Assembly (NCBI GenBank): GCA_963664285.2
Contig: CAXXNX010000048.1
Span: 1 to 64,000, forward strand
Reading direction: 5' to 3'
DNA: 64,000 nt
Source of the DNA: JAJCYL01 sp963664285
GTDB taxonomy: Bacteria; Bacteroidota; Bacteroidia; Cytophagales; Cyclobacteriaceae
Position numbers and translations under genes: made by a program. Positions 7,792 through 16,454 of this stretch are shown here, one piece after another (the stretch's first letter is position 1; each line of letters starts with the position of its first letter). The notes under the pieces were generated by a model, which was given only the letters and a program-made list of their open reading frames with translations, searched no databases and had not been told where the DNA came from.

Positions 7792-9198
7792 ATGAACAAA
7801 ATGAATCATAGCTTTGGACTAATCGGCCTGGGTGTAATGGGCCGGAATTTTATTCTCAATGTGGTTGATCATCACTTTTCCGCCAGTGGTCTTGATCTTG
7901 ATCCGGAAAAAGTAGGCGCTTTGGAGCAGGAAGGGCAAGGAAAGCGTGTTTTTGGCACCACGAAAATAGAAGATTTTGTTTCGTCCCTCAAAACGCCCCG
8001 TGTCATTATGATGTTGGTCCCGGCCGGAAATCCTGTAGACAGTGTAATCGAGGACTTATTACCTTATTTGGATAGAGGAGACATCGTAATTGATGGTGGT
8101 AACTCTCATTTTGACGATACTGACCGTCGATATGATTACCTGGAGGAGAAAGGCTTGAATTTTATGGGCATTGGTGTGTCAGGAGGAGCTAAGGGAGCCA
8201 GGCTTGGTCCGAGCATGATGCCTGGCGGGGATCCTGAGGTATATGCTATCGTTCAACCGATTTTTGAGGCCGTAGCAGCTAAAATAGATGATGATCCCTG
8301 TGTGACCTACCTGGGTCCTAAATCAGCAGGAAACTATGTGAAGATGGTTCACAATGGCATTGAATATGCCCTGATGCAACTGATTTCTGAGAGTTATGAC
8401 TTTTTGAAAAGAGGAGCGGGCCTTACAAACAGTGAGTTGTCTGAGGTATTTGTCAATTGGAACAATGGCCGGTTGGCGTCCTTCCTTGTAGAGATCACTT
8501 CAGAAATCTTTCAGAAGAAAGATGATCTTGGAGATGGCGACCTGGTCGATGTTATATTGGATAAAGCAAAACAAAAAGGTACGGGGAAATGGACTTCTCA
8601 GCATGCACTTGATCTCGGCATTCCAATCCCCGCCATTGACATTTCAGTTACAATGAGAGGTTTATCTTCACAAAAAGATAATCGCCTGGCAGCGTCGAAA
8701 TTGTACCAGCAGCCAGTTATCGACGGGTCAATGGACAAAGAGAAAGCTATTGCACTGGCCGAGGCTGGCTTGTATTTTTCTTATACAAATGCTTATGCTC
8801 AGGGCCTTTCCCTCCTTAAGACTGCCTCGGAAGAGAAGGGTTATAATTTAAACATGGCTGATATTGCCAGAATTTGGAGAGGCGGTTGTATAATAAGGGC
8901 GGCATTACTGGAAAAGATCCGAAAAGCCTTTGCTTCAGAACAAGGCTCGTCCAATCTCATGCTATCCCCAGATTTTATTGTTGACTTGAATGAAACGCAG
9001 GAATCTGTAAGAGAGTTGATGATCAACTCGATTGAGCAAGGTATTTCTATGCCTGCCCACTCGACCTGTTTGGCTTATTTCGATGCTTTTCGAAGCGGAA
9101 GATTGCCAACAAATCTTATTCAGGCGCAAAGAGATCATTTCGGATCGCATACCTATGAACGGATCGACAAAGATGGGATTTTCCATACTGATTGGTGA
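7792..9198 (+). CDS. gnd: 6-phosphogluconate dehydrogenase (decarboxylating)
   Basis: The enzyme oxidises 6-phosphogluconate to ribulose 5-phosphate and CO2 with NADP, in the oxidative pentose-phosphate pathway. The ATG at 7792 gives 468 residues, the normal family length. GLIGLGVMGRNF is the Rossmann dinucleotide motif; MMLVPAGNPVDSVI, DGGNSHFDDT, GVSGGAKGARLGPSMMPGG and KMVHNGIEYALMQLI are family signatures, the last with the catalytic Lys. IS30-B lies 72 bases upstream, so expression may now depend on sequence next to the element. No zwf or pgl gene is visible nearby. Confidence 0.97.
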   Translation: MNKMNHSFGLIGLGVMGRNFILNVVDHHFSASGLDLDPEKVGALEQEGQGKRVFGTTKIEDFVSSLKTPRVIMMLVPAGNPVDSVIEDLLPYLDRGDIVIDGGNSHFDDTDRRYDYLEEKGLNFMGIGVSGGAKGARLGPSMMPGGDPEVYAIVQPIFEAVAAKIDDDPCVTYLGPKSAGNYVKMVHNGIEYALMQLISESYDFLKRGAGLTNSELSEVFVNWNNGRLASFLVEITSEIFQKKDDLGDGDLVDVILDKAKQKGTGKWTSQHALDLGIPIPAIDISVTMRGLSSQKDNRLAASKLYQQPVIDGSMDKEKAIALAEAGLYFSYTNAYAQGLSLLKTASEEKGYNLNMADIARIWRGGCIIRAALLEKIRKAFASEQGSSNLMLSPDFIVDLNETQESVRELMINSIEQGISMPAHSTCLAYFDAFRSGRLPTNLIQAQRDHFGSHTYERIDKDGIFHTDW

Positions 9199-9245
9199 GT
9201 TGAATGTAGTAATTTAGTCTGAGTTCGACTTAACAAACAACAAAA

Positions 9246-9366
9246 ACCGTCATTCAGAGGCTTCTGGGTAGATTTCTGCGTGGGAAGCCGTGAGAATCTC
9301 ATAGCAGGGGACTCTTACAGGGCTTTCAAACACACTGCCCTCCCAAAAGCCCTTCTGAGTGACGAT
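9246..9366. repeat. Imperfect inverted repeat, GTCAT type
   Basis: ACCGTCATTCAGAGGCTTCT opens the unit and CCCTTCTGAGTGACG closes it, pairing imperfectly over about 20 bases. It lies between gnd and IS1380-1 and ends beside the IS target site. Confidence 0.55.
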
Positions 9367-9369
9367 TAA

Positions 9370-10990
9370 ACCCGCATTATTCATAGGCCACCAATTTTGG
9401 GATTAATAATGGGTTGCTAACTATTTTTGATTGGAGTGTATGTATTAATTTGAAGATCAACCAGGTTTCTGGATTTCAAAGGACATTAGAGCGTTTTTTT
9501 GTTAGAATTTTTCAATTTTCAGTCAAAGCTCTATTGTGTTCTTATGGAAGAACATTTTTTTGATTAAATCAAACTGTTTAACTGATCGGTCAGTTCACCG
9601 TAAGCAAATCGCCCAGCAGGTATTGATATCTAAAGGCTCTTGAGAATTGTATTGTCAATGATCTTTTCCTTTCTTTCAGGCACGCCCCAACCTTCATCAG
9701 GTAAAGCCGGATATTGTCCACTTGCCATCGTTTAGCAAAGTGGTGTTTTGTTTTGGCAATTAATAATTTAATCTGCCGGAACATTTCATAACAGAGGGTA
9801 GCGATGATTAAACGCATGAAATTGGCCCAGTAGCGATGACAGGAAAGCCGGTCGGAATAAGTCATGTTTTTGAGTTCCTTTATTCGATTTTCACTGGCAT
9901 CACCTCGCTTGACATAAAAATCAAAGTAAATCTGTTGAGCGGTCATCGCTTCAAAGTTGCTCACAAAGTAACGGACATTCATTCCTTTTCCGGTAGACTC
10001 CACTTTGGCGTACAGCTTTTCAGAACGATCCCAGCTTTTGGCCTGGTAAGTAAACGGGCCAACAAACTCTTGATGTTTGATGATTTTTGAAGCATATTCC
10101 TTTTTTACTTCAATGATAGTCTGTTTGGTAAAAGTCTTTAAAACTTCATTACTACTAATACCTAAACAAAATTGAAGGTCAAACTGCTTAGCTATCCGAT
10201 AAAAAGATGCTCCTGAAAAGCCACTATCCGCTCGAATAAGGATCTTTACTGAGGGCAGTTTTTTTCTGATTTTAATGACAATCCTTTTCAATAAGGCCAC
10301 AAACCATTTGTTGGAGTGACAATTGCCCGGACGTAGTACTGGTAAAATGACCTGACCGGTGTTCCCGTCCTTAAAGAACAACTCATGGTACATAGTCTGT
10401 CCATAATAGCCATTATACAAACTGAGTTGTTGGGATCCATGAGTAGGGTCATCGGTACCATCTACATCAATGATGATTTGACCAGTCTTCTCTTTCAACT
10501 CCTCTACATAACGGTCTACAAACCATTGACTCATCTGGTAGATCAGACTCCGATCGCCTTGTTTTCAAATCGACTTAAAGTAGGCTGGGAACATAATCCG
10601 CTATCTAGTACTTTACGGATCACCGGATCCTCTCGGAGTTTTTGTTCGTCATTGCAATCCTGATAGCCCTGCATCATTAAAAACACCCGTTAGCGAAGCA
10701 TTTCTTCATAAGTGTATTCGATAAAAAAGGGGTTTTGATAGTCAGGAATCAGTGCGGCGAAGCTTTTTAATAGACCAGTCTTTCTCTCTACTTTTTCACT
10801 TAACAATATCGCTCCGTCTGAGCTAATCGCTGATGCTGAAAAATCAAATTTAAAAGCTTGTTTTCCTCGATAAAATACGGTATCTTTTTCCTTATATTCA
10901 GGCATAAATTAATTGCTTATTTTGTTGTCTAACTATCTCAATATAAGCAATTTATGCCTGTTTTTTATTGTCTACTATGAATTTTTCGGG
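9370..10990 (-). mobile_element. IS1380-family element, copy 1 (1621 bp, decayed transposase)
   Basis: The ends are ACCCGCATTATTCATAG at 9370 and CTATGAATTTTTCGGG ending at 10990, which form imperfect inverted repeats. The flanks carry a TTAA duplication (9366-9369 and 10991-10994). It is one base shorter than copy 2 (26165-27786) because of a deletion near 10556. Confidence 0.92.
9590..10905 (-). pseudogene. IS1380 transposase, copy 1, with nonsense and frameshift
   Basis: Compared with the intact 438-residue copy at 26250-27566, codon 72 (CAA in MLRQRVF) is TAA here (10690-10692). A base is also missing near 10556 (CGATCGCCTT for CGATCGGCCTT). The C-terminal 314 residues remain open from an internal ATG at 10534, including DVDGTDDPTHG, RADSGFSGASF and RGDASENRIKELKNM with the catalytic residues. 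Confidence 0.92.
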
Positions 10991-11057
10991 TTAAAAGGTT
11001 TTTGTTTGGGTATTTATCTCGAACTCAGGTTAATTTAGCCTCGATATCGCCAATTGT

Positions 11058-12752
11058 ATGAAGCAATCACAACTTAACGGCTTAATTGTATTTTTTTTCA
11101 TTTTTTTCATTTTCGCCAGTCTATGGTTTATGTCGGACGTTTCATATGATGACCAGGATGAGCTTTACGCGGACCTCGTAATTACTGACGGGCGCATCTG
11201 GACCGGCAATAACGATCAACCCTGGGCGGAAGCTATAGCAGTGATTGAGGACACCATTGCTGTAATTGGGAGCACGTATGATGTTAAAGATCTGATTTCA
11301 GATGAGACACAATTGATTAGCGCCGAGGGGCGTATGATCACTCCCGGTTTTATTGATTCTCATGTTCATTTTATGGGGTTAGGAACCACTCTAAAGTCTG
11401 TTCAACTGAGGGATGCCAAAACTAAGGAGGAATTTGTGCAAAGCATTGCCAATTATGCCTCAACTATCAAAGTGGGTGAGTGGATATTGGGAGGCACATG
11501 GGATCATGAAAACTGGGGAGGAGAACTACCTCATCGTGATTGGATTGATGCAGTGACCCCTAATAACCCGGTTTGGATTGGAAGGCTTGATGGGCATATG
11601 AGTCTGGCTAATTCACTAGCGCTACTACGCGCAGAGCTAAATGACGATATTGGAGAGGTTGCCGGTGGTTCAATTGTTAGAAATCAGGACGGGAGATTAA
11701 CCGGCATATTTAAGGACAATGCCCAAGAGTTAGTCGGTAGGGCGATTCCTGAGCCAACCATCTATGACAAGGTTGACATTATTAAAACAGCCATGGATAA
11801 AGTGGCCAGCCATGGAGTTACTTCTATTACTGATGTTGATGGCAACATTGAAGTATTTGAGGCTGTCCGAAATAGGCATTTGTTGAAGACCAGGATATAC
11901 GCTGCTGTTCCATTAACTCAGTGGCGGGAATTAAAGGCGAGGGTTGATAGCGCCGGATATGGAGATAAATGGATTAAGACCGGAGCGCTAAAAGCATTCG
12001 TAGATGGCTCACTTGGGTCGCATACTGCTGTATTTTTTGGACCCTATACCGATAATCCTGACAACCAGGGTCTAATATTAAATTCATTGGATAGCTTGTA
12101 TAACTGGATTTCTGGCGCTGATGAAGCGGGATTACATCTCATGGTTCATGCGATAGGAGATAGCGCTATCAGTTCTCTATTAGATATTTATGAACGTGTT
12201 GGTAGTGAGAATGGACCTCGCGACCGGCGTTTTAGGATAGAACATGCCCAGCATATCAGGTCTTCTGATATTCCACGTTTTAGTGATCTCAATGTTATAG
12301 CCAGCATGCAGCCATACCACGCAATAGATGATGGTCGATGGGCTGAAAAAGTCATAGGGGCCCAAAGGATCAAAACTACTTATGCATTTAAATCCTTACT
12401 GGATGCAGGGGTGGTATTAGCTTTTGGTAGTGATACACCGGTTGCACCACCTACACCACTTGAAGGTATATATGCTGCAGTAACACGCCGGACCTTGGAT
12501 GATGCCAACCCTAACGGGTGGGTACCAGAGCAAAAAATAACCGTCGAAGAGGCGCTTTATGCCTATACCGCGGCGGGGGCTTATGCCTCGTATGAACTGG
12601 ATAGGAAAGGGACATTGGAAGTAGGCAAATTGGCTGACTTCGTGATTATTGATCGGGATATTACTCAAATACCTCCGGAGGAGATCAGGGAGGCTTTGGT
12701 GATGCGAACATTTGTAGGTGGTACTACGGTCTATCATCGAATTGAGAATTAA
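11058..12752 (+). CDS. Amidohydrolase (YtcJ-like), membrane-anchored
   Basis: This 564-residue metal-dependent hydrolase has an N-terminal hydrophobic segment (residues ~9-26) that is a signal anchor or uncleaved signal. DLVITDGRIWTGN opens the amidohydrolase sandwich and TPGFIDSHVHFMG carries the HxH metal ligands. FVDGSLGSHTA, MVHAIGD, RIEHAQHI and AFGSDTPVAPPTPLEGIYAA are typical of the YtcJ/AepA branch. It probably acts on an amide or lactam-like substrate outside the cytoplasmic membrane; the substrate cannot be told. It follows IS1380-1 after a 67-base gap and has no clear operon partner. Confidence 0.88.
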   Translation: MKQSQLNGLIVFFFIFFIFASLWFMSDVSYDDQDELYADLVITDGRIWTGNNDQPWAEAIAVIEDTIAVIGSTYDVKDLISDETQLISAEGRMITPGFIDSHVHFMGLGTTLKSVQLRDAKTKEEFVQSIANYASTIKVGEWILGGTWDHENWGGELPHRDWIDAVTPNNPVWIGRLDGHMSLANSLALLRAELNDDIGEVAGGSIVRNQDGRLTGIFKDNAQELVGRAIPEPTIYDKVDIIKTAMDKVASHGVTSITDVDGNIEVFEAVRNRHLLKTRIYAAVPLTQWRELKARVDSAGYGDKWIKTGALKAFVDGSLGSHTAVFFGPYTDNPDNQGLILNSLDSLYNWISGADEAGLHLMVHAIGDSAISSLLDIYERVGSENGPRDRRFRIEHAQHIRSSDIPRFSDLNVIASMQPYHAIDDGRWAEKVIGAQRIKTTYAFKSLLDAGVVLAFGSDTPVAPPTPLEGIYAAVTRRTLDDANPNGWVPEQKITVEEALYAYTAAGAYASYELDRKGTLEVGKLADFVIIDRDITQIPPEEIREALVMRTFVGGTTVYHRIEN

Positions 12753-13014
12753 GGCGGTTGATGCTTTAAGTGCACCTCTAAAAACAATATTCGGTCTAAT
12801 GGCCTTTGGGAGGAGATATTAAGCATAATCTTCAATCCTTTTTCTACTCGACGTAACTAAGCTGCCTTCAAAGTAAAAGAAATGAATCTTGTACTTCTAT
12901 TCTCCTCTGAGATCCGTATATGGTTTCTAGAAGTGCCCTTTAAATTAATGGTGTGGCATCTTAGTCACCACCGGTCTATCGAAAATTATTGAATTAAAAA
13001 GATCTTAGTCTAAT

Positions 13015-13381
13015 ATGAAACTCTTGATGATCTATATGGAACGAATGGCCTATCATCCGGCTCAAAAGACATTGGATGATGCGGAAGACATGCATTATGG
13101 AGATGATAACTAATGTACTAACCGCTTTTATACATGTTGAAAAAGAGGATGAAGATGACATGGTTAAAAAGGAGAAGAAACTGGTCAAAAACTTGAAATG
13201 GGCGGCTCACCTGTCAGAAAGCAAAGCAGATCCGGACATAACCAAAGGTCTCTTTGACAGTGTAGAGGAGCGTTTGAAAGGTTCCGGTTATCAAATAAGT
13301 CAGACTCCTTTTGGCTATTTCCTTGATTTAGAAATAAAGACCCCCGGTTATTCTTTGGCCAGGATATTTAAAGCTATTTAA
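13015..13381 (+). pseudogene. ThrRS editing-domain-like protein, degraded
   Basis: The first frame encodes MKLLMIYMERMAYHPAQKTL and stops at 13111. The next frame (+1) continues VLTAFIHVEKEDEDD, KKLVKNLKWAAHLSESKA and YQISQTPFGYFLDLEIKTPG to LARIFKAI. Joined, these match the archaeal-type ThrRS N-terminal editing domain (DTD-like fold, hydrolyses mischarged tRNA). One extra base near 13108-13110 explains the frame change. About 17 residues expected between KWAA and HLSES (the VLHSF strand in the family) are missing near 13206. Both lesions make a functional product unlikely. The identification is from family recall, not a search. Confidence 0.7.
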
Positions 13382-13408
13382 CATGAATGCCACTTTCTGA
13401 CCATGAGA

Positions 13409-14719
13409 TCAAGTTGAGATCCTTTTTATCAACTTAATCATTATTCCATTTTTAGGTCTCAATGTAACCATCGGTTGAACTTCAATCTCCTGGCCTTCAA
13501 TAAGCCGAAAGTCAAACCGTTTGGTGAATTTTGTTAAGAACATCTCCATTTCCATCATGGCAAAATTGTTTCCGATACAGAGTCTTGGTCCTCCTCCGAA
13601 TGGCATAAATGCAAACGGATGTCTTGATTCGCTCTCTGAAAAGCGCTCTGGATCAAATTCATCCGCATTTCTCCATAGCCTTTCAGAATGGTGAATTTCA
13701 TAAATGTATGGAACGGTGATCATACCCTTTGAAATGTTGATTCCATTGAACACATCCTCCTCTATGGCCACACGATCGGTTATCCAGGCCGGAGGGTATA
13801 ATCTTAAAGCCTCATTGATAACCTGTTTAGGGTAATTAGTTTGTTGATCACTCCGTAAATTCTCCGCTATTTCCGTATGCTGACTGAGGAGATATGTCAT
13901 CCAAGCCATGGCATTAGCACTGGTTTCATGACCGGCAATAAACAAAATTAAACTTTCATCTAAAAGCTGCTGGTCCGTCATTCCCCGACCTGTGTCTTCA
14001 TATTTTGATTCAAGCAACATTTGCAGTAAATCGTCATGTACTTTGTTACCTGAGCGTCGCTCTTTAATGTACCTGCGGATAATGACGTCAGACTCCCGGG
14101 CAATCGATAAATATTTAGTTTTTTGTCCGCTTATCGAAAACCAAAAATCCAGGAAGGGCAAACGTATCTGTCTGACAAGAAATTTCTGTACTTCGGTGAT
14201 ATTGTTACCCAATTGGGTCATTTCCTGATCGTTCAGGTTGTCACTGAAGATCGACCTTACAATTATGCGATGGGCGACTTCAAGTGTTTCCTGGTATATG
14301 TTCACCACCGGATTGGTTTTTATCCGAAATTCTAGAAGATCAAGATAATTATCAATTACAACCGTTATAATACTAGTAATTTTGTTCAGCCTTTCACGAT
14401 GAAATCCGGGTTGAATCAACCTTCGCTGCTTCAACCAATAGGGCCCGTCTGTAGTGAGCAGGCCTTTTCCCACATATGTTCCAATCGCATCTTTCTGGAT
14501 TGACGATTTTTGATAGTTTCGATGATTTTTCTGTAAGACATGCTGGGCAAAGTCAGGGTCAATACTGAATACTGCCGGTGTGACTCCTGCAATAAATACT
14601 TGAAATGTTTCTCCATACTTTTCTAAATACCCCTTGAAAACCGGAATTGGATTCTGAAGAATGCGTATTACATTACGAAGAGATCGCCACCTTGGAATTG
14701 TTTGTATTTGTCTTGTCAT
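13409..14719 (-). CDS. Cytochrome P450
   Basis: This 436-residue soluble haem monooxygenase is full length. The I-helix reads AGHETSANAMAWM, the K-helix ExxR is in NEALRLYPPAW, the PERF-type motif reads FDPERF, and the haem loop is FMPFGGGPRLCIGNNFA with Cys381 as ligand. The features fit bacterial class I or CYP102-like relatives that lack a fused reductase. No ferredoxin or reductase gene is adjacent, so redox partners and substrate are unknown. It starts with ATG and is followed by a GC-rich non-coding stretch upstream. Confidence 0.93.
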   Translation of the reverse strand: MTRQIQTIPRWRSLRNVIRILQNPIPVFKGYLEKYGETFQVFIAGVTPAVFSIDPDFAQHVLQKNHRNYQKSSIQKDAIGTYVGKGLLTTDGPYWLKQRRLIQPGFHRERLNKITSIITVVIDNYLDLLEFRIKTNPVVNIYQETLEVAHRIIVRSIFSDNLNDQEMTQLGNNITEVQKFLVRQIRLPFLDFWFSISGQKTKYLSIARESDVIIRRYIKERRSGNKVHDDLLQMLLESKYEDTGRGMTDQQLLDESLILFIAGHETSANAMAWMTYLLSQHTEIAENLRSDQQTNYPKQVINEALRLYPPAWITDRVAIEEDVFNGINISKGMITVPYIYEIHHSERLWRNADEFDPERFSESESRHPFAFMPFGGGPRLCIGNNFAMMEMEMFLTKFTKRFDFRLIEGQEIEVQPMVTLRPKNGIMIKLIKRIST

Positions 14720-15146
14720 CCTAATAATCCAGTTGATTTAACCCGGATTTGTCATTGGACTTTGTAACGCTTACCCGAAGCTTCAGCGCAGGAGCAGCGA
14801 GCAGTCTAAGTTGCTGTGAGACAGGTACTCGCACCGTGCTTCGCAATAGCGGCTTTCTCCGGTCTCTTACGCTAAAAGCTCCAGCGACAGCGTGCTGCCG
14901 TAGCCTCTGACGAAGGACTCGCGAAGGCACAGCAGGATTTCGACGCGGAGGCATTGTATCATTATGGTGATCATCGAAATTCGAGCCAGTGCCTGAATGG
15001 CAGTAAATTAGGCTGCAAGGTAAATTTCTAATGACAATTCCGGGTTTAAATATGCTGTTCTGTAGTACGTTCATGCAATCAAAAATCAAGTAAATTCTTG
15101 TTATTCTGTACAATGGGTATACTATTTAAAGATAAAACTTAATTTG
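14720..15146. other. Intergenic region with an unusual GC-rich block (about 14770-14960)
   Basis: The gap between the divergent P450 and M48 genes is mostly AT-rich except for about 190 bases rich in CGC, GCAGC and TTCGC words (for example CCTTCGCGAGTCCTTCGTC on the minus strand). An open frame on the minus strand covers it, but its Arg/Pro-rich product resembles no protein family I know. It may be a non-autonomous repeat or acquired fragment. No RNA gene is recognised. Confidence 0.4.
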
Positions 15147-16452
15147 ATGTCAAAATTGAACCTCTGGATAAAAAATCTACTAACCATTTTATTACTGTTC
15201 TGCTCATTGCAGGGACGCAGCAATGATATTTACGGGGAAAATGATCAAATGAATACCAATGTTGTAGAACAATCCTTTGACGTTAACGATGCTACCCAGC
15301 AGTATCTTGATACTCTTAGTAAAGATCAAAAAGAGAGATCCGATGCTTATTTTGAAGGTGGCTATTGGTTGCTTCTTTGGGCAGTACTTATAGATTTATT
15401 AATCGCCTGGTTGTTTTTGGCCAAAGGATTAAGTTACAGGATAAAGAAAATGGCAACCAAAATAACTGGAAAAACCAACCTACAGAATTTCATTTATATC
15501 ACATTCTATACAATTATTTCCTATGTGCTACTTTACCCATGGACCCTTTATAAAGATTTTTTCAGAGAGCATAATTACGACCTTTCTAATCAGTCTTGGG
15601 GTCAGTGGATGGGTGATGAATTAATCGGGCTCATTCTTTTCACATTATTTGGCAGCGCTTTATTCATGTGCCTTTATATAGCCATCAGAAAAGCGGAAAG
15701 AACCTGGTGGCTATGGGGGTCAGGGATTACATTCATATTTCTTATAATCATTATGTTCATTTCTCCGGTATTTATAAATCCGCTTTTCAATGAGTATAAA
15801 CCGCTGGAAGAGGGTCCCGTGAAGGAGTCCATTCTATCGATGGCTAGAGCCAATGGAGTTCCTGTTGATAATGTTTACATGTTTAATGCTTCCAAACAAA
15901 GTGACAGAATTAGTGCCAAAAGTGAGTGGTATGGGAAGCACTATTCGGATTTCATTGAACGATAATTTATTGAATCAATCTACAGAAAATGAAGTAAATG
16001 CGGTCATGGCACATGAATTGGGCCATTACCTGCTGAATCACTCATATGAATTGGTTATAACCTTTGGACTGGTATTCCTCGTTGGGTTTGCATTCATCAA
16101 CTGGGCCTATGATAAAGTATTGGTTAAGTGGGGTCATAACTGGGGAATTACAGGATTAAGCGATGTGGCAGGCTTTCCGCTGATAATGGTATTATTGTCA
16201 GTATATTTTTTCATTGCTGAACCCGTAACCAACAGCATAATCAGAAGTAATGAAGCAGAAGCAGATATTTTTGGCTTGAATGCTGCAAAAGAGCCGGATG
16301 GATTTGCAGCTGCGGCAATGAAGCTTTCAACTTATCGCAAAATCAAGCCGGGTTATTGGGAACGCATGATATTCTATGATCACCCCAGCGGCTATGACAG
16401 GGTTTTGATGTCAATGAAGTGGAAAGCCGAGAATTTAGGTAAAAAAGATTGA
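15147..16452 (+). pseudogene. M48 family metallopeptidase (CAAX protease-like), frameshifted
   Basis: The first frame gives an N-terminal signal, several membrane helices of the Peptidase_M48_N type, and NVYMFNASKQSDRISAK. It is then garbled and stops at 15965. The continuation KVSGMGSTIRISLNDNLL is in the +1 frame, followed by VMAHELGHYLLNH (zinc-binding HELGH) and NEAEADIFGL (third ligand). Removing one A from the AAAA run at 15918-15921 restores a single frame of about 435 codons. Such homopolymer insertions can be real mutations or sequencing errors. If intact, this would be a membrane zinc protease like Ste24. Confidence 0.88.
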
Positions 16453-16454
16453 TG

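Noticed and set aside
14721..15113. 130-residue minus-strand ORF
   Set aside because: It is an Arg/Pro-rich translation of the GC-rich block with no recognisable domain; its start and end fall in plain intergenic DNA.
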